A DNA stretch of 64,000 bases from Chloroflexota bacterium (GTDB taxonomy: Bacteria; Chloroflexota; UBA11872), in the NCBI GenBank assembly GCA_028873795.1, contig JAPPNP010000026.1:10304-74303 (forward strand). The letters are read 5' to 3'. The notes beneath the pieces were generated by a model, which did not search any database, had not been told where the DNA came from, and worked only from the letters and a program-made list of their open reading frames with translations. A program made the translations under genes and the position numbers. This document shows, piece after piece, positions 51,996-60,836 of the stretch; the stretch's first letter is position 1, and each line of letters begins with the position of its first letter.

Positions 51996-54022
51996 GCCAG
52001 GAGCTCCAGGCTGCCTTCGAGGAGAGCCTGGACCGCGTGCAGCGTGGCGAGGCTTCCCTCGACCAGGTGCTGCGCGACCACCCCGAAATGGCCGCGGATC
52101 TGCGCGAGCTATTGGTCGTCGCGCTCGACCTGCAGGCCATGACGCCCCCGCCGATGACGCCAGCCGAGATGTCCCGCGGGCTCGCGCTCATGGATCAAGA
52201 GCTGCGGCGCCGCGCTGCCGCCCCGCCCCAGCCGCGGCCGTCGTTGTGGGACCGATTGATTCCGCGCCTGCCGCGTCTCGCGCCGGTGCGCATGGCGGGC
52301 GTCGTGGCGGCGGTCGCGGTGGCGCTCGTGGCGTATGGCGGCGTCACTCTCGCCGCCGTCAACAGCGGTCCGGGCAGCGCGCTGTATGGATACCGCCTAT
52401 CGCTGGAGGAGTTGCGCGTCGCCTTCGTCGACGAGGACGAGCGCGCGGCCATTTACCTGGAGCACGCCGAGGCGCGCCTGCGGGAAATCGAGCTGACGGC
52501 GCCCGGCGGCGACCGAACGGCGGTACAGCACGCCATCGACGCCTACCGGGATTCGCTGCGCAAGGGCGTGAGCGCGCTGAGCATCGCCAGCGCGGCCGCC
52601 GGTCCCGCCAATCGGGAGGACGCGGCTGCGGACGTGGCGGCTTTCCGCAGCCGCCTGCGTGATCACCAAACGCGCTTCCAGGGGCTCACGCAAGCCTCGG
52701 CGCCCAACGTCCGCGATCCCATCGCCGTGGCGAGCCAGTCGGCCGACGAGGGGCTCCTTGACGCACGCCGGGGCCCCAACCTGGCGCTGCTGCCCACCGC
52801 GGCCGCGGTCCCGGAAGTGATCGCTTCCGCCACCGAGCCGCCGACGCCGCCTGTTTCACCCTCGCCGGTCGCCACGACTCCGTCGCCGGCCGCGCCACCC
52901 CCGCCGACCGCCGCCCCCTCGCCGCCCCCGACAACGCCCGCGCCGACGCCGTCACCTGCGTCGTCCCCGTCGCCCGAAGCAACGGAGACTCCGCCCACGG
53001 CTACTCCAACCGCCGAAACCCCGGCGCCATCGCCGGCGCCGACCGACACGCCGCCTCCCGAGCCGCCCCCGCCGTCGCCGGACCAGGCCGGCGCGGCCGA
53101 GCAAGAGTCCGTGCTGGTTGGGCGGCTCGAGGGCAGGGACGACGTTCAGCTCCTGATTTCCGGCATCGCCGTGCGCCTGCCCGGGCCCGACGAGCCGGCG
53201 GCGCAGGTGGACGAGGCCATCGCGGTCGGCGATTGGGTCCAGGCCGCATTCGTCCCCGACGACGACGGACGCCTGCGCTTGCTCAGGCTGGAACCCGTGC
53301 CGTCCGCGCCTGAACCGACGCCCGAGCCGACGGAAACGCCCGAGCCCACCGAGACTCCAGCGCCGGAAGCCACGCCTACCCCGGAGGCAACGGAAACCCC
53401 GGTGCCCACTGAGTCGCCGACGCCTGAGGCCACGCCGACGCCGGAGCCGACCGAGGCGCCCACTCCGGAGCCAACGGAGACCCCGGCACCCACGGAGTCC
53501 CCGACGCCGGAGGCCACGCCCACGCCGGAACCGACAGAGACGCCGGCGCCCACGGAGTCCCCGACGCCGGAAGCCACGCCCACGCCGGAACCGACGGAAA
53601 CGCCGGCCCCGACTGAGTCGCCGACGCCGGAGGCCACGCCCACGCCGGAACCGACGGAAACGCCGGCCCCGACCGAGACGCCGACGCCGGAAGCCACCCC
53701 CACGCCGGAGCCGACCGAGGATGACACCGGCGACGGCCCGGACGTTCCGGCGGAATGGCTGCCCACGCTGCAAGGCGTGGTGCAGAGCGTGGGGGAGGGC
53801 GTCCTGCAGGTTGGAGGTGTGGAATTCCGTCTACCGGACGATGCGGCCGACCTCGTACCCGCCGGGCTCGAACCGGGCGCGGTCGTGCGGGTCGCCTACC
53901 GCGTCGACACGACCAACCTCGAGGCCTCCATGCTCGTGGCGGTGCAGATCGAGCTGATCGCGCCGGCGACCCAGGACGCCGCCGAGGCGGGCAGCGGCCC
54001 GCTGCCGCCGCCGGCTGGGTAG
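51992..54022 (+). CDS. membrane anti-sigma-type protein with DUF5667-like domain and long Pro/Thr/Glu repeat
   Basis: 676 residues. Cytoplasmic N-terminus (~1-95) for sigma binding: [37 protein letters not shown]. One helix ([25 protein letters not shown], ~102-125). Then a DUF5667-like domain: [45 protein letters not shown] Pro/Thr stalk follows, then a DUF5666-like beta domain ([27 protein letters not shown]), a Pro-Thr-Glu tandem repeat and a second DUF5666-like domain ([25 protein letters not shown]). Probably senses an envelope signal and restrains the upstream sigma factor. Confidence 0.8.
   Translation: MSQELQAAFEESLDRVQRGEASLDQVLRDHPEMAADLRELLVVALDLQAMTPPPMTPAEMSRGLALMDQELRRRAAAPPQPRPSLWDRLIPRLPRLAPVRMAGVVAAVAVALVAYGGVTLAAVNSGPGSALYGYRLSLEELRVAFVDEDERAAIYLEHAEARLREIELTAPGGDRTAVQHAIDAYRDSLRKGVSALSIASAAAGPANREDAAADVAAFRSRLRDHQTRFQGLTQASAPNVRDPIAVASQSADEGLLDARRGPNLALLPTAAAVPEVIASATEPPTPPVSPSPVATTPSPAAPPPPTAAPSPPPTTPAPTPSPASSPSPEATETPPTATPTAETPAPSPAPTDTPPPEPPPPSPDQAGAAEQESVLVGRLEGRDDVQLLISGIAVRLPGPDEPAAQVDEAIAVGDWVQAAFVPDDDGRLRLLRLEPVPSAPEPTPEPTETPEPTETPAPEATPTPEATETPVPTESPTPEATPTPEPTEAPTPEPTETPAPTESPTPEATPTPEPTETPAPTESPTPEATPTPEPTETPAPTESPTPEATPTPEPTETPAPTETPTPEATPTPEPTEDDTGDGPDVPAEWLPTLQGVVQSVGEGVLQVGGVEFRLPDDAADLVPAGLEPGAVVRVAYRVDTTNLEASMLVAVQIELIAPATQDAAEAGSGPLPPPAG
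53474..53713 (+). repeat. four 60-bp tandem repeats inside the anti-sigma gene
   Basis: Units 53474-53533, 53534-53593, 53594-53653 and 53654-53713 are highly similar and each encodes [20 protein letters not shown] (unit 4 has ET for ES). Less regular PTE repeats extend to 53320. Such repeats are prone to copy-number change by slippage and would alter stalk length. Confidence 0.85.
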
Positions 54023-54079
54023 CGGCCGGCACGCCCGCAGCGCCTTGCCAATCTTTGTCAAACTCACTAGTGTTGCCTT

Positions 54080-54319
54080 GTGAGCACGATGAATATCTCG
54101 CTTCCCCAGTCGCTCAAGTCCTTTGTGGACCAGCAGGTCAGGTCGGGCGGCTACAGCTCATCCAGCGAATACGTCCGCGAATTGATCCGCAAAGACCAAG
54201 ATCTCCAACGCCTGCACGACCTGCTTCTCGAAGGCGCGGCGTCGCCGCCGGCGGTCACCGCCGATTCGGGCTACTTCGGCCGGCTTCGCAATCGGGTCCG
54301 CGACGCCGGCAAGGGGTGA
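54080..54319 (+). CDS. parD: ParD-family antitoxin
   Basis: 79 residues, GTG start (an ATG follows three codons later). Ribbon-helix-helix protein: MNISLPQSLKSFVDQQVRSGGYSSSSEYVRELIRKDQDLQRL, the standard ParD/CopG pattern, followed by a flexible toxin-wrapping tail. Represses its own operon and neutralises ParE. The downstream toxin gene overlaps its stop (GTGA). Confidence 0.93.
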   Translation: MSTMNISLPQSLKSFVDQQVRSGGYSSSSEYVRELIRKDQDLQRLHDLLLEGAASPPAVTADSGYFGRLRNRVRDAGKG

Positions 54320-54645
54320 CCAAGAAGCCGGTTGTCCTTCGTGAGCGGGCGCGGCGCGATGTCGACGAGGCTGTCGAGCGCTACCTGGCCGAGTCGCGGC
54401 CGGCAGTCGCGCTGGCCTTCATCGACACGCTGGAGGAAGCCTTCCGCCGCCTCGAGGCGTTTCCGGCAACCGGTTCGCCCCGCTATGCGCGTGAGCTGGA
54501 TATTCCCGGCTTGCGTTCGTGGGTGCTTGGCGGATTTCCCTACCTCGTCTTCTATGTCGAGCGAGAGGCGGAGATTGATGTCTGGCGGGTCCTGCACGCG
54601 GCGCGGGACGCTCCAGCGTGGCTGCGGGAGCCGCTCGCGGGCTAG
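54316..54645 (+). CDS. parE: ParE-family toxin
   Basis: 109 residues from the GTG overlapping the parD stop. RelE/ParE fold: PVVLRERARRDVDEAVERYLAESRPAVALAFIDTLEEAFRRLEAFPATGSPRYARELDIPGLRSWVLGGFPYLVFYVEREAEIDVWRVLHAARD. Ends with the conserved VLHAxRD strand. ParE toxins poison DNA gyrase; this is family knowledge, not shown by the sequence. Confidence 0.92.
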   Translation: MTKKPVVLRERARRDVDEAVERYLAESRPAVALAFIDTLEEAFRRLEAFPATGSPRYARELDIPGLRSWVLGGFPYLVFYVEREAEIDVWRVLHAARDAPAWLREPLAG

Positions 54646-54664
54646 GCACGAGCGGCGCAGCCGC

Positions 54665-55015
54665 CTAGCCGATCCACCCCAACGCGCCCACCGCCACGGC
54701 GATCAGGAAGCCCAAACCCAAGCCGAGCACGCCGACGCCGACGATGCGGACGGTTGTCTTCCAGCCCATCTCGCGCTCGATGCGTTCCATGCGCGTGCTC
54801 ATGGCCTCGGACTGCGCCTCGTACTCCGCCAAGCGCGTCTGCAGCTGCGAGACGGCCAGGGCGTTCAGGCGCGGCAACTCGGCGGCCTGCCGGTCACCTG
54901 GGGTTCCCGGCTCGGTTCCCGCCGCCAGGCGCTGGGGCAGCTGCTCGATGACGTTGGCGAGCACCCGCTGCGTGATCTGCTGCAGCACGGCGCGGGTCAG
55001 AAAGGATGCGGCCAT
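54665..55015 (-). CDS. coiled-coil tail-anchored membrane protein
   Basis: 116 residues. N-terminal helix (FLTRAVLQQITQRVLANVIEQLPQRLAA), a coiled coil (LQTRLAEYEAQSEAMSTRMERIEREMG) and one C-terminal helix (VRIVGVGVLGLGLGFLIAVAVGALGWIG). Not recognised. It converges with parE and is read in the same direction as the GT-C fusion and birA upstream, from which it is separated by ~45 bases. Confidence 0.6.
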   Translation of the reverse strand: MAASFLTRAVLQQITQRVLANVIEQLPQRLAAGTEPGTPGDRQAAELPRLNALAVSQLQTRLAEYEAQSEAMSTRMERIEREMGWKTTVRIVGVGVLGLGLGFLIAVAVGALGWIG

Positions 55016-55060
55016 GCGGTCTCCTTGGCGTGAGGCCAGATTCTAGCCCCTGCGGTCCAC

Positions 55061-58000
55061 CTATCCCCGTGGCCCGGTCAAGAGACGATTGGGCACGGGC
55101 GTCACGCGATAGATCGTGACCTCACCCTGGGCATAGACCGGCGTCACGCCCAGGTCGCTCATCGCGGCAAACTTGGTCAGCGCCGGACCCTCGTGATGCG
55201 CGCGCTCCAACGGGCCGATGTAGATCAGGTCCACGCCGTATCGGTCCAGCAGCGCCCGCGCGCGAAATCGATTGTGCGTCTCGAACAGCTCCTCCACGTC
55301 GTCGATCCGCGCGTCCACGGCGTGCACGTAGCCCCAATGTTGCTGCCGCGCGTGCCAATCCCACCCGACGACCGACGGCAGACCGGTATAGGCGGACGCG
55401 CGACCGCCCCAGCGGTAGATCGTGGTCGGGGCCTCCACGATCGTGGGCGCGCCGGGCACGTTGTCCCGCAGCCAGGTGAGCGCGCGGAGGTCCGAGGTCA
55501 GGCCGATGGGCTTGCCCTCGTCCAGGATCTCGCCCCCGTTCATGAAGGCCTCGCCATCCAGCGTGGCGGGCAGCGGCTGGATGCGGAGATTCAGCTTGTG
55601 TGGCGTCGCGGCCGCCGGGTAGATCAGAGCGACGGCCAGGAGACCGGCGAGCACGAGGGACCAGCCCGCGCGCAGCGGCACGGTCCACCGCGATCGCTTC
55701 CGCCAAAGCACCTGCGCGACCTGCGGCAACGCAATTGCCGCTCCGAGCCCAGCGAGCACCCAGGCTTGCAGGTGGGACTTGAAGACTGTGTTGAGCCGGC
55801 CGATGTCGTCGCGCACGGCCACGATTTCCGGGATGGCCGTCAGCAGCGCCGCCGCGCCGAATAGGGCCAACGGCACCAGCACGTCCGGTCGGTGCCGCAC
55901 GCGCCATGCCGCCAGGCCAACCAGCCCCACCAGACCCGCGAGCCACAGGCGGGCGGACCACGCCTCCGCGCCCCAGATCAGCGCCGCCGCCAACGCCGCG
56001 ACCGCCAGCAGCGCCGAAACGGCAGCGGCCGCCGTGGGAACGGTGCGATCGCTCCAGCGCAGGCGCCCGGCAACCGTCGGCGCGACCATGCGGGCCGCCA
56101 GCGTGAGCACGATGGCCGTCGGCAGCCCGAAGATGAGCAGCCACTGGAACGCCGAGGTGGTTTGGGGAGTGGGAATCACGCCCCCGTAGAACTCCACGTA
56201 GTGCCGATGGAACGGCAGGAACAGCAGCTGACTCGCGGCGACGAGTCCTACCCCGGTCCCCGCGGTCAGCGCGATAACGGTTCGCCCGTCCGATCTGCCC
56301 GAGCGCCAGAGCCCATAGGCCAGCGTGGCCAGCGTCACGACCAGATAGGTGGGAAAGTCCCAGGGGTTGGCGACGCGGTGCAGCCCGAGCACGAGCGCCT
56401 GAAACGCCAGCACGGCCGCCCACGAGGACCAGTGGGCACGGCCACCCACTCGCCGCCGCTCGCCCAGCGTCACCAGGGCCAGCGCGCCCAGGAGCGCCGC
56501 GGTCGTCGCCGCCAGGTTCATCAAGTGCGGGTGGAGATCGCCGTAGGTGAACGTGAACCAGGGGAACTCGTTGACGGTGTCGGGAATGACTCGCGTGGGC
56601 GCCCAGAGGTCGTAGTCGGCGGCCAGGTCGCCGCCGATGGTTGCCGGAATCTGCGCCAGGACGCTCCAGCCCGATGTCGGATCCGCGGCGTGGTTGGCGG
56701 CGACCTCGACGAGTTGAACCGCGGACTGCAGGTTGCCGGCCACCACCACCAGCAGCGCCGCCGCAATGCCCACGCCCACCGCTCGCCAGCCCGGCTTCCG
56801 CAGCAGCGCCCACACGCCGTGTCCCACGGCAAACACCCCGGCAACCATGGCCGCCGCGAAGCCGGCCAGCGCCAGGTTGTAGGCCGTGCCCGGCGGCACG
56901 CCCAGGACCTTGCTCAGCGCGGCCGTCGGCACGTGGCCGAAGTAGTAGTAGTTCAGATGGCCGCCGGCGTACCACGGGTCGTGCGGCGGGAATGCGGACG
57001 TGCGGATGATGGCGTTGAGGTGAGCGTAGTCCATGGGCTTCTCGCCGCCGAACACCGGATGCCAGAGGTCGGGATTGGCCGCGCGCAGCGCCAGGAATCC
57101 GGCCCACGCGCCCAGGAATACGCCTTCGACGATCAGGGCAGACCCCAAACGCGGACGCAGCGTGGACCACGATGTGTGGCTGCGCGACCACGCCGCCGCC
57201 GAGACCAGCGCCAGTGCGGCGGCGCCCCCAACGATGCTCGGCGTGTCGAAGCGCGCCAGCCCAATGCTGGCCAACCACCAGGCCGGCAGCACGGCCAGCG
57301 CCGGCGCGAGTATGCGGGCCGCCGCGTATCCGGCATCGGGCAACATGCCGAGCGCCCGCGCGAGCAGGGGCCAGAGCGCCAGCGTGAGCCCCAATCCGGC
57401 GCCGTACCACGCGAGCACGGCGGCCCAGCCCTCGAGCGGTCGCTCCCGATAGACGTCAGGCCAGCCCGCCTCGCGCCGCACCGTGGCCGCGTCCTGCGGG
57501 GTGAACAGGATCGGCGCGTCCTGGGCGACTTTCGGCAGCACCGCCACGGCCCCGCGCTCGTCCACGTCCGCCAGGCTTGCCGCCACCAGCGAGCCGACGT
57601 GGGGCGCATCGCGGAGGAAGACCGAGACGCGCGGGTGGTCGTAGACCGTAAACGCCTCTTCGGCGCTCGAATCGTCGAACGTCCACGGACCGAGCGACGG
57701 ACGCGACTCGAACCGCGCGGCCAGCCGAAAGCCCAGCGCTCCATCCCACAGCGACTCGTAGTAGCGGCCCGCCAGCGGATATCGCTGCGGCATGCGGGGG
57801 ATCGTGGCCGCGCCGCGATCGCTGGACAGCACGACGACGTCGGCGGTGCTGAGCGCCTGAACCAGGTGGACGCGTTTGTCGGCGTTCTCCCGGTCGAAGA
57901 CGCGCAGTTGGCCGAAGGCATAGCGGTCGTGCGGTCGTCCGGGCAACCCCAGCGGCAGCTGATCGTCCCAGTGCTCCGTCAGCACCAGGGACCCCGCGGG

Positions 58001-59308
58001 CACGTTGGCGTGAATCCAAGCGGACGCTGCTACGCGGGGATGCTCGCGCGCGTAGACCTGCGTGAACGCGGCGGCCCACGCGGCCGTGGCGGCGACCACA
58101 AGCCCGCCGCCGACCACGATGACGCGGGCGGCCAGCCGTCCGGGAACGCGTGGGATGCGGTCGCGCCGGCGCCACAGCTCGGCCAGCATCCACGCCACCA
58201 CCAACGCGAGCACGGGATAGAGCGGGTGGAAATAGCGCATGGTCTTGAGCACCAGGGCCCCGCCGTAGCCGAAGGTCAGCGCGGCCCAGGCCAGCGGCGC
58301 CACGAGCGGGTGACGGTGGCCGCGCCAGAGCAGCGCCACGGACGCGCCGATGCCGACGAGCGCGGCCAGGCCGAACGCCGGCCCCACGCCCCATCGGACG
58401 ATCTGCTCCAGCGGATACAGGTAGGGACTCGTGCCCGCCCACTGCACGCCGGGCGGCCAGTCGTAGTCCCCGGTCTGAATGGCTTGCTGCTGGGCCACGG
58501 CGCTCAGGAACGCGTCGCCGAGCCGCCAGTCCAGCGGCGACGCGGAGGCAAAGGCGTAGGGCTGGGCGACCCGAAACGCAATGGCCGCGGTGACGGCAAC
58601 CAGGGCGCCACGCGCAATCCAGACCGTCGCCGCGGTCGCGCCCGACCGCAGCTGCCGTGCGCGCCAGCCCTCGATCGCCCACCAACCTGCCACCAGGACC
58701 AGCAGCAGCCCGGCGCTCAGCTTGCTCGCCAGCGCCAGTCCGATGGCCAGCCCGAGCAAGCCCAGGTCCAGCCAGCGAGGCCGGTGGGCCGCGCGCACCA
58801 GCAGCCACAGGGCGACCGTGCTGAAGAACGTCGCAAACGTGTCGACCGTGAAGAAGTGCGAGAGCTGGATCGCATGCACCGACAGCGCCATCAGCAGGGC
58901 CGCCAGCAGCCCCGGCCAGGCGCCCAGCAGACGCCGTCCCAGCAGATAGACCACCACCACCGTGCCGGTGTCGGCGATGGCCGACGCCGCGCGGCCCACC
59001 AGATAGGCCTGGTCGTAGCCCTGCATGTCCAGCAGCCGGCTCAACCCATCGACCAGGAAGATCGGCAACGTGCCGTAGACGAAGAACTCGACGCCCTGGT
59101 TGAACGGGCTGTACGGCGACGTGGCGGGGTCGAAGTACATCGCCAGATCGGCCGGCGGACGGATCTGGGTGAGCACGATGCTCAGGAAGCGCTCGTCTGG
59201 ATGCAGGTGGTGGCCTTGATCCCAATCCAGGCCGAACAGCCGCAGGGCGAGCGCCAGTCCGGTCACCGCCGCCAACGCGAGCCAATGCAGCGCGCGGGTG
59301 CGGGTCAT
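55061..59308 (-). CDS. fused GT39/PMT-type and DUF2298 (YYY) membrane protein
   Basis: 1415 residues from the ATG at 59308, which overlaps the birA stop (ATGA). N-terminal ~430 residues: GT39-like with the first-loop acidic motif (GLDWDQGHHLHPDERFLSIVL) and ~11 helices, then a soluble segment. Residues ~700-1415: DUF2298 with its hallmarks IIRTSAFPPHDPWYAGGHLNYYYFGH, DLHPHLMNLAAT, RLNTVFKSHLQAWVLAG and GWDWHARQQHWG. Both halves are GT-C-type, so it probably transfers sugars from polyprenyl-phosphate donors outside the membrane. Acceptor unknown. There are more than 20 membrane helices in total. Confidence 0.85.
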   Translation of the reverse strand: MTRTRALHWLALAAVTGLALALRLFGLDWDQGHHLHPDERFLSIVLTQIRPPADLAMYFDPATSPYSPFNQGVEFFVYGTLPIFLVDGLSRLLDMQGYDQAYLVGRAASAIADTGTVVVVYLLGRRLLGAWPGLLAALLMALSVHAIQLSHFFTVDTFATFFSTVALWLLVRAAHRPRWLDLGLLGLAIGLALASKLSAGLLLVLVAGWWAIEGWRARQLRSGATAATVWIARGALVAVTAAIAFRVAQPYAFASASPLDWRLGDAFLSAVAQQQAIQTGDYDWPPGVQWAGTSPYLYPLEQIVRWGVGPAFGLAALVGIGASVALLWRGHRHPLVAPLAWAALTFGYGGALVLKTMRYFHPLYPVLALVVAWMLAELWRRRDRIPRVPGRLAARVIVVGGGLVVAATAAWAAAFTQVYAREHPRVAASAWIHANVPAGSLVLTEHWDDQLPLGLPGRPHDRYAFGQLRVFDRENADKRVHLVQALSTADVVVLSSDRGAATIPRMPQRYPLAGRYYESLWDGALGFRLAARFESRPSLGPWTFDDSSAEEAFTVYDHPRVSVFLRDAPHVGSLVAASLADVDERGAVAVLPKVAQDAPILFTPQDAATVRREAGWPDVYRERPLEGWAAVLAWYGAGLGLTLALWPLLARALGMLPDAGYAAARILAPALAVLPAWWLASIGLARFDTPSIVGGAAALALVSAAAWSRSHTSWSTLRPRLGSALIVEGVFLGAWAGFLALRAANPDLWHPVFGGEKPMDYAHLNAIIRTSAFPPHDPWYAGGHLNYYYFGHVPTAALSKVLGVPPGTAYNLALAGFAAAMVAGVFAVGHGVWALLRKPGWRAVGVGIAAALLVVVAGNLQSAVQLVEVAANHAADPTSGWSVLAQIPATIGGDLAADYDLWAPTRVIPDTVNEFPWFTFTYGDLHPHLMNLAATTAALLGALALVTLGERRRVGGRAHWSSWAAVLAFQALVLGLHRVANPWDFPTYLVVTLATLAYGLWRSGRSDGRTVIALTAGTGVGLVAASQLLFLPFHRHYVEFYGGVIPTPQTTSAFQWLLIFGLPTAIVLTLAARMVAPTVAGRLRWSDRTVPTAAAAVSALLAVAALAAALIWGAEAWSARLWLAGLVGLVGLAAWRVRHRPDVLVPLALFGAAALLTAIPEIVAVRDDIGRLNTVFKSHLQAWVLAGLGAAIALPQVAQVLWRKRSRWTVPLRAGWSLVLAGLLAVALIYPAAATPHKLNLRIQPLPATLDGEAFMNGGEILDEGKPIGLTSDLRALTWLRDNVPGAPTIVEAPTTIYRWGGRASAYTGLPSVVGWDWHARQQHWGYVHAVDARIDDVEELFETHNRFRARALLDRYGVDLIYIGPLERAHHEGPALTKFAAMSDLGVTPVYAQGEVTIYRVTPVPNRLLTGPRG

Positions 59309-60120
59309 GCGTTCCGATCCAGGCGCAAGGACACGTCCCCGGTCGTGATCACGCGGCGGGTTCCGTCGTCCAGCGCCAGATGCAGGCTGCCATCGGCCGG
59401 CAGCGCCTCGACGCGGCCGTAGACGTGGCCGTCCGGGCCGCTGACGAACACCCGTTCGCCCAGGACCACCGAACGCTCGTTCCAGGGCCGCTGCGCCGCC
59501 CGGCGCGTCGCCGCGTCGGCCAGCAGTGCGTCCATGATCGCCGCCGCCAGCTCGACCAGCAGCGCCGCAAGGTCGAGCTCGCCGCCGGCCGCCTCGGCCA
59601 GCGACGCCGTTGGGGTGCCATCCACGATCCCGGGAGCGGCATTGACGTTTAGCCCCACGCCCACCAGCGACCAGGGGCCGCGAGCCTCGGCCAATACCCC
59701 ACCGACCTTGCGCTCGCCATGCACCAGGTCGTTGGGCCATTTGATCCCCAGCGCGACGCCGGCGTGGGCCTCGATCGCGCGCACCGCGCCAAGGGCCGCG
59801 GCCATGGTGGGCCAGGCGGCTGGCGCGTCGGGCGGCAACTGCACCGCGAGCGTGAACGCCAACCCGCCCGGAGTGTGCACCCAGCGCCGGCCGCGGCGAC
59901 CGCGGCCGCCGGTCTGCCGTTGGGCGACGACCAACACCGGCCCAACGGCCCCTTGACGCACGGTCTCCCGCGCCACGTCCTGCGTGGAGTCCACCACGTC
60001 ATGGCAGCGCACATCGACTTCGTGGCCGCACCGCCGCAGTCCGACGGAGATGCGCGCCGCGTCCAGGACGGATCGATCTCTGGCCTCGCCTGAAGGGCGG
60101 GGCGCATTCGCTGAAGGCAC
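59305..60120 (-). CDS. birA: biotin--[acetyl-CoA-carboxylase] ligase
   Basis: About 271 residues from a GTG at 60120; start uncertain, since the frame is open to 60213 where it would run into the divergent gene. Catalytic motifs: VVDSTQDVARE, the biotinyl-AMP loop TGGRGRRGRRWVHTPGGLAFTLAV (GRGRxGRxW), IKWPNDLVHGERKVGGVLAE and VGVGLNVNA, plus the C-terminal SH3-like domain. The DNA-binding N-terminal domain of bifunctional BirA is absent, so it is a class I (non-regulatory) ligase. Translationally coupled to the GT-C fusion. Confidence 0.92.
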   Translation of the reverse strand: MPSANAPRPSGEARDRSVLDAARISVGLRRCGHEVDVRCHDVVDSTQDVARETVRQGAVGPVLVVAQRQTGGRGRRGRRWVHTPGGLAFTLAVQLPPDAPAAWPTMAAALGAVRAIEAHAGVALGIKWPNDLVHGERKVGGVLAEARGPWSLVGVGLNVNAAPGIVDGTPTASLAEAAGGELDLAALLVELAAAIMDALLADAATRRAAQRPWNERSVVLGERVFVSGPDGHVYGRVEALPADGSLHLALDDGTRRVITTGDVSLRLDRNA

Positions 60121-60170
60121 TGGTGGACTTTCTGTACCGATCGTTTCCGAGTATGCTCCGTCGCGGTCTG

Positions 60171-60176
60171 TAGAAT
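60171..60176 (+). promoter_or_regulatory. candidate -10 element of the 67-residue protein gene
   Basis: TGTAGAAT (TAGAAT at 60171-60176) lies about 30 bases upstream of the GTG start; the -35 region is not convincing. Confidence 0.3.
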
Positions 60177-60206
60177 CCGAGCAATGGGCGACGAGGGGGA
60201 GACCTG

Positions 60207-60410
60207 GTGGCATTTAGCGTAGTCAGCCAGAAGTCGGGCAAGACCTACTACCTGCACTCGCGGGACGTGACCCTGCGGGGTGGCCGCGAGCAGACGATCT
60301 ACTTCTTCGCGCAGACTGAGAAGGAAGGCGCGATGGACGAGCTTCCGGCGGGCTACGAGGTCTCGGAGAATCCGCGCACCGGCCTGCCGCTGCTCAAGAA
60401 GGCGTCCTAG
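60207..60410 (+). CDS. small conserved-looking protein of unknown function
   Basis: 67 residues, GTG start with GGGGGAG at a 7-base gap. Sequence: FSVVSQKSGKTYYLHSRDVTLRGGREQTIYFFAQTEKEGAMDELPAGYEVSENPRTGLPLLKK. Compact, predicted beta-rich. I recall very similar short proteins annotated as hypothetical in actinobacterial and chloroflexotal genomes, but know no function. It is divergent from birA. Confidence 0.75.
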   Translation: MAFSVVSQKSGKTYYLHSRDVTLRGGREQTIYFFAQTEKEGAMDELPAGYEVSENPRTGLPLLKKAS

Positions 60411-60600
60411 CCGCACCCAGATCACGCAGACGCTGCCGCAGCCGCACGAGGCGCCGCTGCGCCGCGTAGCTGGCCACGTCCACGATCGGGGCCCAGCCGG
60501 ATCCGCCGGGCATGAATCGCAGCCGCGCCGCCATCTGGCTGATCCGCTGGCGGGTGATGCCGTGGTTGCGCACCGCAATACCGTACAGAACACGAACACT
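60394..60600 (-). pseudogene. possible helix-turn-helix protein remnant
   Basis: The minus-strand frame encodes RVLYGIAVRNHGITRQRISQMAARLRFMPGGSGWAPIVDVASYAAQRRLVRLRQRLRDLG, which resembles an excisionase/MerR-like helix-turn-helix (GITRQRISQMAARLRF). It has no good start or ribosome site and overlaps the end of the 67-residue gene. It may be a decayed gene; low confidence. Confidence 0.3.
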
Positions 60601-60836
60601 GTCGTCTACCAGGCCGCATGGTGGGGCGCGCGGCCGCGGGTCCGAGCCCCGTCGTTTCTGACCTGCCAATGTCATTGGAGCACCGCTGCCTGTCATTCCG
60701 AGCGCAGCGAGGAATCCAAGGGGCGCGGAGCCTGCGCCAAAGTCGTTAGATTCCTCACATTCGTTCGGAATGACAGGGAGGTGGCGGCGGGATTGAGGGC
60801 TCGCGGCCCGGACGTCCGGCGCCCCGGCACAGGCCG
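60411..60836. other. spacer with the helix-turn-helix relic and an 85-bp element
   Basis: 426 bases containing the possible relic above and the inverted-repeat element at 60691-60775. Nothing else is recognised. Confidence 0.5.
60691..60775. repeat. 85-bp inverted-repeat element, copy 1
   Basis: Ends TGTCATTCCGA and TTCGGAATGACA are inverted repeats, with inner arms GAGGAATCCAAGG and TTAGATTCCTC. One strand encodes CHSERSEES, a peptide signature of a widespread bacterial intergenic repeat. Same length and layout as 62262-62346. Confidence 0.8.

Noticed and set aside
53320-53715. Regular repeats that might suggest a CRISPR array
   Set aside because: The repeats are in-frame 60-bp units encoding a Pro-Thr-Glu stalk with no unique spacers, and there are no cas genes.
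55892-59422. A 1176-codon open frame antisense to the GT-C fusion
   Set aside because: Same reason: a composition-driven shadow (RRG/HRQ-rich) opposite a clear multi-domain gene.
59309-59740. Upstream extension of the GT-C fusion into birA
   Set aside because: The added ~144 residues are Arg/Gly-rich shadow of birA; the first helix begins right after the ATG at 59308.
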